The notes: generated by a model not told the origin, from the letters alone. A DNA stretch of 34,716 nt from Candidatus Altarchaeota archaeon (GCA_018220935.1 JAAOXU010000016.1:1-34716), one strand, 5' to 3'. Counted from the first letter of the stretch, positions 16,597 through 25,232 are shown. Numbers and translations are program-made.

Positions 16597-18666
16597 GTGA
16601 AACGAAAAAGTGGTGAAGAACGCCATTGTTTTATATCAAAACCACCAAGGGATAATGTGGCAGACAAAAAACCCAAAAGAAAGCCCACGCTGGGTGCAAG
16701 TGTAGCTCCCCCTACTGAAAAGGCCGACTTTTTAACTCAATTACAAAACACCTTTGAAAGAGGTGTTGTAAGTGCTGAAGTTGATATAGGTGGCTTAATT
16801 AATGAAAAGGGTGGCGGGGGAAGCGTTGTTACTATGTTTGGTGAAGCAGAACGTATTTCAACAGGTCCTGCCGGGGTTCATGATTCTTTAATTAAAAAGA
16901 TGAAAACAATTGCTGATACTTTTGGCGGTAAATTTACGACTCACGCACCAATGCAAGCTAATCCATCTGATCTTATGCCTGTAGGGCGAGCTAAGGCGGC
17001 CCAACTCTTAAAGGAAAGTTTAGAATATACTCAAAAATTAGGGGGTAGTGTTATGACAGTTCACCCAATTGGTCAAATGGAATATTATTTTACTGATCCT
17101 TTTATTGGTCAAAAAATGCCTGTCAATAATCCCTTTTATTTAGCAAAGGATAAAGATGAACTAAAAGGTTTATTTAAAAAATTCAATGTGAATGATACAC
17201 TTCTAAAAGAACAATTAACAAAAGAATGGGAAAATTGGGTTGGTGTGCTACCAACAGTTTTTGCAGAAAGATATGGGGCAATTGCAGCTCAAGACATTAA
17301 CGCGTTTTCAACTAGCGCGGCAAGATGGAAGCTTGGTGAACTTGCTAAAAAAAATAGAAATGGTGTTCAAAGTTTTTTACGCGATGCAAGTGACCACATT
17401 AATTCAGGTTTAGGTGCTGGTGTAAAAGCTGAAGCAATGAAAGCGGTTGAAGAAATTGTGAACGCGTCAGCTGATAAGCAACAACAATTAGTAAATACTT
17501 TATCTAGATATGCGGGTGATCATGAAAAACAAGCCAAAGGTCTTTGGTCAAAAGTTGCCATGGTTTCTTTAGAGGCGATTAAAAAAGATGGATCGAGAGC
17601 AGATATTTCACCTGAATCTAGACGACTTATCCAAAGAAAAGGCGGGTGGGATAATTTAACTGCAAACGAACAAAACAGAATTAATGATGAAAACAGGGCA
17701 GCTCACGAAAAGGTACGTTTAGAGGCTTGGGGAAACTTAATGGGTGGTGAACAAGGAAAAGCGAGATTTGGGCCTTTTGATAAATCTGAAGAGCAAATCA
17801 TGGATTCAATAAAAGACACTTTTAGAATGATCCTTAAAGGTGTAAAAGCTGATAAAGGTGACGTTCTAAAAGCATTAAAAAATAAAAAATTAAAAATTGG
17901 TTTAGAAAACTTATTTCCAGCAAGACCTGAAAAAGGATACATGCAAGGATTTGCATACTTTTATGAGCCTGAACACATGATAAAATTAATTAAAGAATTA
18001 CAAGCTGTTGCAACAAGTAAAGAAATTGGTCTTCCTAAGGATATATTCACTTTAACTTTTGATGTTGGTCACGCGGCTGCATCTTCAAAGGGAAAGAGAA
18101 CTCCAAGTCAATTTTTAAAGAAGTTAAAAGAAGGTGGTATAAATCCTGAGCACGTTCACATTGTCGGTGGTTCTGGATATGGACACGGTCATATTGCATG
18201 GGGAGACTGGTTAGATGAAGTCTCAAAAATGGATCCAGGAATTATTGCTAAACTCCAAGATTCAGGTGTAATTAATATTGAGGGTGGAGCTGGATTACAT
18301 GATGTTGATGTAACACTTAATGCGTTGTGGGATAAAGGTGTCCCAGTTGAGGCTATGATGGCAATGGCAGGTAATCCTGATGCATTCACGCCAAGTCTAG
18401 CAGAATATTCAGGTTTTGATGCTGCAGGTATAAAATATATGAAAGGTGCTCTTGAGAGTATGGGTTATCAAGGATCTGGTATGCCTGGTAGGGCTTTCTA
18501 TTCATTCCAAAACGAAACTATAGGGGAACCAATGCAAGGTGCTTTTGGAGGTTATACTGCACCTGCTCTATTTGGTGGTGGCTATACAATTGGGCCTGGC
18601 AGAACTTCTGCTATTTGGGCTAGTTCACAACCCTTACTATACTCATCAAAATCTGGTGGTGAATAA
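16597..18666 (+). CDS. AP-endonuclease-family-2/Endo IV-like TIM-barrel protein with large helical insertion and Gly-rich tail
   Basis: Ordered metal-ligand-like motifs THAPMQANP, TVHPIGQ, GLENLFP, LTFDVGHAA, HVHIVGGSGYGHGHIAWGDW, INIEGG; about 270 aa separate the second and third. Confidence 0.65.
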   Translation: MKRKSGEERHCFISKPPRDNVADKKPKRKPTLGASVAPPTEKADFLTQLQNTFERGVVSAEVDIGGLINEKGGGGSVVTMFGEAERISTGPAGVHDSLIKKMKTIADTFGGKFTTHAPMQANPSDLMPVGRAKAAQLLKESLEYTQKLGGSVMTVHPIGQMEYYFTDPFIGQKMPVNNPFYLAKDKDELKGLFKKFNVNDTLLKEQLTKEWENWVGVLPTVFAERYGAIAAQDINAFSTSAARWKLGELAKKNRNGVQSFLRDASDHINSGLGAGVKAEAMKAVEEIVNASADKQQQLVNTLSRYAGDHEKQAKGLWSKVAMVSLEAIKKDGSRADISPESRRLIQRKGGWDNLTANEQNRINDENRAAHEKVRLEAWGNLMGGEQGKARFGPFDKSEEQIMDSIKDTFRMILKGVKADKGDVLKALKNKKLKIGLENLFPARPEKGYMQGFAYFYEPEHMIKLIKELQAVATSKEIGLPKDIFTLTFDVGHAAASSKGKRTPSQFLKKLKEGGINPEHVHIVGGSGYGHGHIAWGDWLDEVSKMDPGIIAKLQDSGVINIEGGAGLHDVDVTLNALWDKGVPVEAMMAMAGNPDAFTPSLAEYSGFDAAGIKYMKGALESMGYQGSGMPGRAFYSFQNETIGEPMQGAFGGYTAPALFGGGYTIGPGRTSAIWASSQPLLYSSKSGGE

Positions 18667-19500
18667 ATGACAGTTAGAAAAAAAGAAGATGTACTAAGAG
18701 ATGTTAAGCGGGGTAAACTCAGGTCTCAAGAAATTGAAACTGTGTATGATTTTATTGGAGCGGTATCAAAGAAATTTGGTACGTTTATTAAGGCGGTTGC
18801 AGTCTTTGGTTCCTTTGCAAATAAAAAAGAGGGTGCTGATGATATTGATATTTTCGTAATTGTTGATGATTCATTTGCGCCAATGGATAAAGCACTCTAT
18901 ATTGCTTTTCAATCTGAAATGACAATTCTAACCCAAAAATATCCAAAGTTTCATGTGAATACTGTTACAATTAGTCAATTTTGGGATTCTGCAAGACGGG
19001 GTGATCCTCTAGCAATTAATGTACTTCGAGACGGAGTCGCTTTAATTGATTCAGGATTTTTTGCACCACTTAAACGTCTTTTAATTCAAGGTAAAATTAA
19101 ACCGACTGAAGAAGCAATAAGTGCGACATTATCGCGTGCATTCTTTAACATAAATGGCTATAATAATGCATTAATGGGGGCTGCAAATGCGCTCTATTGG
19201 GCTGCAGTTGAAGCGGCTCATGCAGGTGTTATGCGTTATGGTAGAATTCCGGGATCTCCATGGGAGGTCGCATCCATACTTCGTGAAACTTTACTAAAAG
19301 ACAAAGTGATCACAACTAGTGACATTAAGGTATATGAGGAAGTCTTTGGAATGGAAAAAGCTATGTCAAAAGGTGAACTAAAAAATATTGAACCTGCAAA
19401 ACTAAAAGAGCTTCATGAAAAAGTTGTGAAATTTGTAGCAAAAATTGATTCTTGGGTTAGTATGCAAGGCCTTAAAAATGCCATGAAGGGTGGAAAATAA
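18667..19500 (+). CDS. MNT/Pol-beta-like nucleotidyltransferase with helical C-terminal domain (1)
   Basis: AVFGSFANKKEGADDIDIFVIVDD (GSx..DxD); helical C-terminal half. Confidence 0.82.
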   Translation: MTVRKKEDVLRDVKRGKLRSQEIETVYDFIGAVSKKFGTFIKAVAVFGSFANKKEGADDIDIFVIVDDSFAPMDKALYIAFQSEMTILTQKYPKFHVNTVTISQFWDSARRGDPLAINVLRDGVALIDSGFFAPLKRLLIQGKIKPTEEAISATLSRAFFNINGYNNALMGAANALYWAAVEAAHAGVMRYGRIPGSPWEVASILRETLLKDKVITTSDIKVYEEVFGMEKAMSKGELKNIEPAKLKELHEKVVKFVAKIDSWVSMQGLKNAMKGGK

Positions 19501-20720
19501 TGGTTGGAAGTACCAAGAAAAAAATCAAGTCAAAGGTTGGTGAAGAAAAAGTGAATAAAGCAACTTTTGACAAGGCAAAAAAAAGGCGTGAAGTATTTTT
19601 GCGAGCTAAAGTTAAGGTAGCCGAAAGGTTCTCAAATACTGCAAGACAAAAACTTGGTAATATGGTAAAAGGTGTTGCTGTAATTGGTAGTATTGCTCGT
19701 GGTGACTTTAGGCCTGGTTCAGACATAGATGTATTAGTTGTAATTGATGATACTCAAAGGGACGTTCCAGATGAATTAAAAGAAAAAATGCTTGCAATGC
19801 TAAACGATATTGGAAAAAAGATTGATAAGAAAATGCAAGTCCAAATTCATACACTCACTGAAATGTTTCAATTCCTAAAAGAGGGGGACAATATTGTCTA
19901 TAACTTTGTTAGACATATGAAAGTAGTCTATGATGGGGGTATGATGAAACCACTTCAAAAACTATTGAAGGCTGGTGAAATTAAACCCACTAAAGAATCA
20001 GTTATGCGTTCAATGGAAGGTGCAGATTTTTACATGAAAAAAGTTCACCAATATGTTGAGTTTATTGTTGAGAGATATTATAGGGCAGTTACCTGGTCTA
20101 GTAATGCGTTTATTATGGGTATGAAGGAGCAGCCAGCTTCTCCTCCTGAGATTCCAATAGTACTAAAAAAATTTGCAGATCAAGGTGTTTTACCAAGTGA
20201 ACTCCCCGCAATTGCTGCTGAAGTGATTAAGGCTCATAAAGGTATTGAGCATGGTGACTTTAAGCCAACAGTTGAAGACATCTACAAATTAGAACCAAAA
20301 GTTCTGAAATTTTTAGGTATTTTAAGAAAAGAAGTTATTGGTTCTGTAGTTGAAGAGGGACTAAAAGGTGCAATTAAGGCTAAAATTAAGACCATGCCTA
20401 AAATCATATTTGAGTTTGATAAAAACAAATGCTTTGCGTGGTTACTTGATGAGGGTGTTTATGTTGCCTATTATGATGGTTCAAAACTTTCAAAAGTTTA
20501 TACTGCAAAAGTTGTTAAGGGTAAAGTTGGTACTTTCAAATCAACTAAGAATGAAAAACTTTTCAGTGCAATGGAGGTCAGTGAACTGAAACCTCTGATA
20601 AATCAAGCTTTAATTAAAATGATTTATGCCGCGTTGCCAGAAAGTGTAAGACAACCCATCAAAAAGGTTGCAATTGAGTATCCTGGTAGAGCTATGATTG
20701 ATTTAGGCCAACTCAAATAA
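19500..20720 (+). CDS. MNT/Pol-beta-like nucleotidyltransferase with helical domain and extra C-terminal domain (2)
   Basis: AVIGSIARGDFRPGSDIDVLVVIDD; shares PLxxLLxxGxIKPTxE linker with preceding paralog; TAATG overlap. Confidence 0.82.
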   Translation: MVGSTKKKIKSKVGEEKVNKATFDKAKKRREVFLRAKVKVAERFSNTARQKLGNMVKGVAVIGSIARGDFRPGSDIDVLVVIDDTQRDVPDELKEKMLAMLNDIGKKIDKKMQVQIHTLTEMFQFLKEGDNIVYNFVRHMKVVYDGGMMKPLQKLLKAGEIKPTKESVMRSMEGADFYMKKVHQYVEFIVERYYRAVTWSSNAFIMGMKEQPASPPEIPIVLKKFADQGVLPSELPAIAAEVIKAHKGIEHGDFKPTVEDIYKLEPKVLKFLGILRKEVIGSVVEEGLKGAIKAKIKTMPKIIFEFDKNKCFAWLLDEGVYVAYYDGSKLSKVYTAKVVKGKVGTFKSTKNEKLFSAMEVSELKPLINQALIKMIYAALPESVRQPIKKVAIEYPGRAMIDLGQLK

Positions 20721-21152
20721 ATCATAAGCTTCTTGGTATTTTTTCTGTAAGCTTGGACTTAAGCGGCAGTTTGGGCAACTAAAGTGCTCAAGTGGTTTTA
20801 GCTTATCTGGTTTTTCATTTTTTAATCCTGTTAGAAATTCAGAAAAATATTTAGAACAACATTTTGGATATCCAAAAGCAAGTCCCATTTCATAAACTTT
20901 TTCTCCACCTTTTAGTTTTAGTGCATCCTTGTACTTAGCAAGTCCCCTACCACTACCAAATAAAATCTCACTTTTACATCCTTCAGTTTTAATTTCAACT
21001 GTGAGACCTAACTTTTCAATTATTTTAGATACAACTTTTTCTGGACCCTCAAAACTATCCACCCTACTCATGGGCTTAACGCCTTCTGCAGTCAGTAATG
21101 CAAGGACTGCCATTTTAATATCTAATTTGGCGAGTTTTTCTAAATCGCTCAC
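20703..21152 (-). CDS. DUF483-like cysteine-containing protein
   Basis: GLAFGYPKCCSKYFSEF and HFSCPNCRLSPSLQKKYQ motifs; convergent 18-nt overlap with the upstream gene. Confidence 0.6.
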   Translation of the reverse strand: MSDLEKLAKLDIKMAVLALLTAEGVKPMSRVDSFEGPEKVVSKIIEKLGLTVEIKTEGCKSEILFGSGRGLAKYKDALKLKGGEKVYEMGLAFGYPKCCSKYFSEFLTGLKNEKPDKLKPLEHFSCPNCRLSPSLQKKYQEAYDLFELA

Positions 21153-21201
21153 AGATTTTTAAGGTAGCAACCCTTATAAATCTTCTAAAAACTTCCCCTT
21201 A

Positions 21202-21375
21202 ATGATGGACCCGTCCACTAGTAGGCTCTTTGATAGAGTTTTCATTTGTATGAAATGCAATGCCAGACTTAGGACTGATGCTGATAAGGTCAGGGCTGGT
21301 AAAGTTAAGTGCAGAAAATGTGGTTATAGCGGTCTTAGGGCTAAAAAGCGCCTCCGAAAGGGTAAAGGTAAATAA
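21202..21375 (+). CDS. rpl40e: Ribosomal protein L40e
   Basis: Translated by me: MMDPSTSRLFDRVFICMKCNARLRTDADKVRAGKVKCRKCGYSGLRAKKRLRKGKGK; CxxC..CxxC ribbon with ICMKCNAR and CRKCGY; TTATAAA at 21174-21180. Too short for the supplied ORF track. Confidence 0.92.
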   Translation: MMDPSTSRLFDRVFICMKCNARLRTDADKVRAGKVKCRKCGYSGLRAKKRLRKGKGK

Positions 21376-21396
21376 ACAACTAGTTTAATTCTAGTT

Positions 21397-22143
21397 ATGC
21401 TCAAAGCACTAAAGCCATTAAAAACTATTTTTTATACGGCCTTTGTTTTGTACGTTCTAATATTTTTTGATAAAGATATTGCAACTATATTTCCTGCGGC
21501 TTTATTTTTAGTAGCATTACATGGCTTTGAATCATTTTATCGGGCAGATCTTGATCACATTTATGGTAAAAGAAAAGTTGCTTCAAGGGATCGACTCTCA
21601 CTTTTTAGGGTGTCTCTTTTTGTTGCAATTCTCTCTCTTGTAACTTCATTCTATTTTGAATTATCTCTTTTTTATATTGCGTTACCTATTCTAGCAATAG
21701 TTGCAACTAGCCTAAACAGTTCTTACCAGTTCGTGTCAGATCTTTTAGTCTCTTTAACTTATCCACTTCTCTTAATGTTACATTCATCTGATTTGATGAC
21801 TTTAGCACCACTTTACTGGTTTGTATTCTTTCAGGAGTTAGCTATAAGATCAACATATCAATTATCTCGCCCATATGGAATGGAAACTTTTAACCTTCCA
21901 AGAATTTTAGGTTCCCCTGCGGCCCTAGAATTTACCAATGTAATCAATTTTCTTTCAGTTCTTTGGCCGGTTTTAATGGCAAGATACACTTATGGAATTG
22001 GATTTTTTGTTTTCATATTTTCGGCTATGATTCTTTCAGCTGGAATTTATGCCCTTATGGTTGGACATTTAGAAAAGTCAGAAATTTTAGTTAGAGTCTC
22101 TAGTGTTGCATTTCTAGCAGGTCTTTACTCTGGCTTACTTTGA
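21397..22143 (+). CDS. Multi-TM protein resembling a divergent UbiA-family prenyltransferase
   Basis: DLDHIYGKRKVASRDRLS and GMETFNLPRILGSPAALEFTNVINFL resemble the two UbiA motif regions, with canonical Asp residues missing; adjacent to GGR. Confidence 0.45.
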   Translation: MLKALKPLKTIFYTAFVLYVLIFFDKDIATIFPAALFLVALHGFESFYRADLDHIYGKRKVASRDRLSLFRVSLFVAILSLVTSFYFELSLFYIALPILAIVATSLNSSYQFVSDLLVSLTYPLLLMLHSSDLMTLAPLYWFVFFQELAIRSTYQLSRPYGMETFNLPRILGSPAALEFTNVINFLSVLWPVLMARYTYGIGFFVFIFSAMILSAGIYALMVGHLEKSEILVRVSSVAFLAGLYSGLL

Positions 22144-22167
22144 TAAACTCACAAACAAAATAGTTAA

Positions 22168-23199
22168 GTGAACATTATTGGTGGGGGTCCTATCGGGCTT
22201 TTTACGGCGAGTAAATTGGCAAAAGCTGGACTAAATCCTGTTGTGCATGAAACACATGAAAAAATAGGATATCCTGAGCATTGTACTGGTTTAGTATCTA
22301 ATAATATTGATGCCTTAGTTGAGCCTGAAGTAGTTCTTCACTACATTAATGGTGCTAAATTTTTTTGTGGAAAAAAAGAGGCTGTGATTACAAAAAAGAA
22401 AGTTGCAAAAGTAATTGACCGTGCAGCATTTGATCTTCAACTATATGATTTGGCAGTCTCGAATGGAGCTAAAGTAAAATTAAATTCAAAAGTAAACCAT
22501 AAAGATTTTTCAAAAAATATCATTGCAGCTGATGGAGCCTTTGGTCAAACTCGAAGTGATTTTAATCAAAAACTAGGATTTTTACCTGCAATGCAATATG
22601 ACTTAAACGAAAAACCACAAAGTGATATGGTTGAACTTTGGTTTGAACCCTGGAATCCTGACTTTTTTATTTGGGTTGTCCCGCGTGGAAATCGTGTCCG
22701 GGTTGGAACTGCATCTAAAAATTTACTTCCCTTAAAAAGTTTTATTCAAAAAAGATTTGGGAGAATTAGAACTCATAAAAAGTATGCCGGTCTTGTAGTT
22801 ACTTCAGGTCCTGTAAAAAAAACACAATTTAAATCTGACAAGAGTCAAGTTTTTTTAGTTGGAGATTCTGCAGGTCAAGTTAAGCCCACAACCGGGGGTG
22901 GATTAGTGACGGGATTAACTTGTGCAAATATTCTCTCAAATGTAATAATAGACCAACAACCAGAAACGTATGAAGCCTCTTGGAGACAAACACTTGGTAA
23001 AGAATTAAAGCTTCAAAAGCTGGCAAGATGGATGATGATTAGAAATCCTAGTGGTTTTATTGATTTTATTACAAAAAATCGTGCAGGTTTGGAGTCTTAT
23101 GGGGACATGGATTATCAAACGCGTCAACTAAAGAAATTTTTACCTAGTTTACCCAAACTTATCTTGGGTGCTTTATTCGGCAGTAAAACTAATAAATAG
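22168..23199 (+). CDS. FAD-dependent geranylgeranyl reductase-family oxidoreductase
   Basis: IIGGGPIGLFTASKLAKAG, KIGYPEHCTGLVS, VFLVGDSAGQVKPTTGGGLVTGL. Confidence 0.85.
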   Translation: MNIIGGGPIGLFTASKLAKAGLNPVVHETHEKIGYPEHCTGLVSNNIDALVEPEVVLHYINGAKFFCGKKEAVITKKKVAKVIDRAAFDLQLYDLAVSNGAKVKLNSKVNHKDFSKNIIAADGAFGQTRSDFNQKLGFLPAMQYDLNEKPQSDMVELWFEPWNPDFFIWVVPRGNRVRVGTASKNLLPLKSFIQKRFGRIRTHKKYAGLVVTSGPVKKTQFKSDKSQVFLVGDSAGQVKPTTGGGLVTGLTCANILSNVIIDQQPETYEASWRQTLGKELKLQKLARWMMIRNPSGFIDFITKNRAGLESYGDMDYQTRQLKKFLPSLPKLILGALFGSKTNK

Positions 23200-23364
23200 T
23201 GTCACCATTTGGTAATACACTATATATACTGAAGTCTAAATTTACCTTCTATCCCTTGAAAATCAATCGTAAATATGGTAAAGTTTTATAAAGAGAAAGC
23301 ACGTTCTTATTTTTGTGTTTAAAACCTTTTCTATATTCGAACACAACTATTGGAGGGTAATAAA

Positions 23365-24315
23365 ATGGCTTTGGTTGTAGGTAGTCCGGAAGAAGTAAAG
23401 AATTGTTCTAAGTGTGGTGGTACTCGTATCAGCAAAGATACAATTCGTGGTGAAATAGTCTGCATGGAGTGCGGCTATGTTATTGAAGATAATCTAATTG
23501 ATTTTAGTCAGGAATGGCGTGAATTTGATGGTGATGATGTGAGTGGAAGGCGAAGAGCCGGTGCTCCGATAAGTCTAGCCAGACACGACAAAGGTGTTAG
23601 CACTGAACTTGGTATGGGTTTTAGTGATATATTCAAATTGCCTCCTCGTCTTAGGCCAAAATTCCTAAGACTAAAGAAATGGCAACAAAGAATCAGTACT
23701 GCGACTGAGCGTAACTTAAAGTATGCTTTAGCGGAACTGAAAAGATATACAAGCCAACTTAGTTTGTCTCCTGGAGTAGAAGAAACTTCAGCTCTAATTT
23801 ACAGACGTGCAGTTGCAAAAGAGCTTGTTAGGGGAAGGAGTATGGAAAGTGTGGTAGCTTCTGCGTTATATGCAGCGTGTAGAGAACACGGGACTCCTAG
23901 AACTTTAGATGAAATTGCTGAGGTTGCAAATATTCCAAAAAGAGAAATCGGCAGAACTTACAGATTCTTGTCAAGACAACTTGGAATTAGAATATTACCA
24001 ACTGATCCAGTTGACTATATCCCAAGATTCGCGAGTAACCTAAAGCTTACTGGTAAAACAGTAACAAGGGCCCTTGAAATTTTGAGTAAAGCCAAGGAGA
24101 TGGAATTAACCTCTGGGCGTGGACCTACTGGAGTGGCTGCAGCAGTACTATACATTGCAGCTCAACTCACAGGGGAAAAGAAAACTCAGCGAGAAGTAGC
24201 CGAAGTTGCAGGTGTTACAGAAGTAACCATAAGAAACCGCTACAAGGAATTAGTCAAGAGTTTGAAGTTCAAGGAACTAGAAGAAAAGCCTCTCGTTGTA
24301 AGTGCAAAGGCATGA
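23365..24315 (+). CDS. tfb: Transcription initiation factor TFB
   Basis: Zn ribbon CSKCGG..CMECGYVIEDN, B-finger WREFDGDDVSGRRRAGAP, two cyclin folds. GGAGG 5' of ATG 23365. Confidence 0.95.
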   Translation: MALVVGSPEEVKNCSKCGGTRISKDTIRGEIVCMECGYVIEDNLIDFSQEWREFDGDDVSGRRRAGAPISLARHDKGVSTELGMGFSDIFKLPPRLRPKFLRLKKWQQRISTATERNLKYALAELKRYTSQLSLSPGVEETSALIYRRAVAKELVRGRSMESVVASALYAACREHGTPRTLDEIAEVANIPKREIGRTYRFLSRQLGIRILPTDPVDYIPRFASNLKLTGKTVTRALEILSKAKEMELTSGRGPTGVAAAVLYIAAQLTGEKKTQREVAEVAGVTEVTIRNRYKELVKSLKFKELEEKPLVVSAKA

Positions 24316-24316
24316 T

Positions 24317-24574
24317 ATGGATAAGTTCCACAAGGCTAAAAGTTTAACAGAGGACAATAAGGTCAAGTACAAAGGCCTTATTGGCTCTTCTCTTTATTTT
24401 TCTGTATTGTCCAATAGTGAGCACCAGGTACTTTTTAGGATAGCTAATCACCGGTGGATGTGTGATTGTGAGTGGGCAGCACTTCATAAAAAAGACTGTT
24501 CTCACATTCTAGCGGCTAAGCAATGGCTAAAAATGAATGAATCTGAAAGTATTAAAACCAACGAAGTTCAGTAA
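24317..24574 (+). CDS. Small SWIM zinc-finger protein
   Basis: WMCDCEWAALHKKDCSHIL matches the SWIM CxCx(n)CxH pattern; ATG at 24317 immediately after TFB stop. Confidence 0.8.
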   Translation: MDKFHKAKSLTEDNKVKYKGLIGSSLYFSVLSNSEHQVLFRIANHRWMCDCEWAALHKKDCSHILAAKQWLKMNESESIKTNEVQ

Positions 24575-24605
24575 GATTTATCCCGCGATGCGGGAATACT
24601 ACGCT

Positions 24606-24688
24606 GCTGAGATGGCGGAGTCTGGTAACGCGCTAGCCTGCTAAGCTAGTTTCCTTTGGATGCGTGGGTTCGAATCCCACTCTCAGCG
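24606..24688 (+). tRNA. tRNA-Ser(GCT)
   Basis: Acceptor GCTGAGA/TCTCAGC; anticodon arm CTAGC-CTGCTAA-GCTAG; long variable arm; T-arm GTGGGTTCGAATCCCAC. Confidence 0.95.
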
Positions 24689-24758
24689 CTTCAAGCTTTT
24701 CTTCGCACTCGCTTTACTCGGCTCGAAAATCTTGACCAAAAACAGAACTTAATAATTA

Positions 24759-25232
24759 TTAAGCAACCAGGGCAGATTCAAACACTTCATTGTACTTTTC
24801 TTCGTTGGTTACTGTTAGTTCATATTTTAATGAAATACTACCATTTTTGACAATTTCACTTTCATTAATGGAATTGTTTGCGATATTTTCGTCACCAACA
24901 ATGGAATAAATATCCAATTCGTTATTTGTTCGGATATTTGGTCCATAAAACATATCTTTCAAACGATTTTTAACGCCCTTTTCTCTTTTTGGAACTTCAA
25001 CAAAGTCATCATTTATTTTTGCATATAGTGACATTTCTGAATTTGAAGGCGTTTTTAGAAATATATCTTTTTCTATCTCATCATATCTTATTGCTAGGTC
25101 GGTTTTACCATCACCATTTATGTCAACATTATGTTCGTCATTAAAACCTGTGTTGGGGGTGGGATAGAGTTCTTGGTCTAATAATTGTTTTTCCTTTTTA
25201 TAATGTCCAAATCCGTTCCAACCTTTCCTCAT
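24759..25232 (-). CDS. Hypothetical protein with Ca-binding-like DINGDGKTDL loop
   Basis: 157 aa ORF; DxNxDGxxDL (VCBS/FG-GAP/dockerin-type) loop; TATA-like TTATATAAAT upstream on minus strand. Confidence 0.6.
   Translation of the reverse strand: MRKGWNGFGHYKKEKQLLDQELYPTPNTGFNDEHNVDINGDGKTDLAIRYDEIEKDIFLKTPSNSEMSLYAKINDDFVEVPKREKGVKNRLKDMFYGPNIRTNNELDIYSIVGDENIANNSINESEIVKNGSISLKYELTVTNEEKYNEVFESALVA

Noticed and set aside
18667-20720. Toxin-antitoxin (MNT/HEPN) interpretation of the tandem NTases
   Set aside because: No RX4-6H motif found in either helical domain and both proteins carry NTase cores; TA function is not supported by sequence alone.
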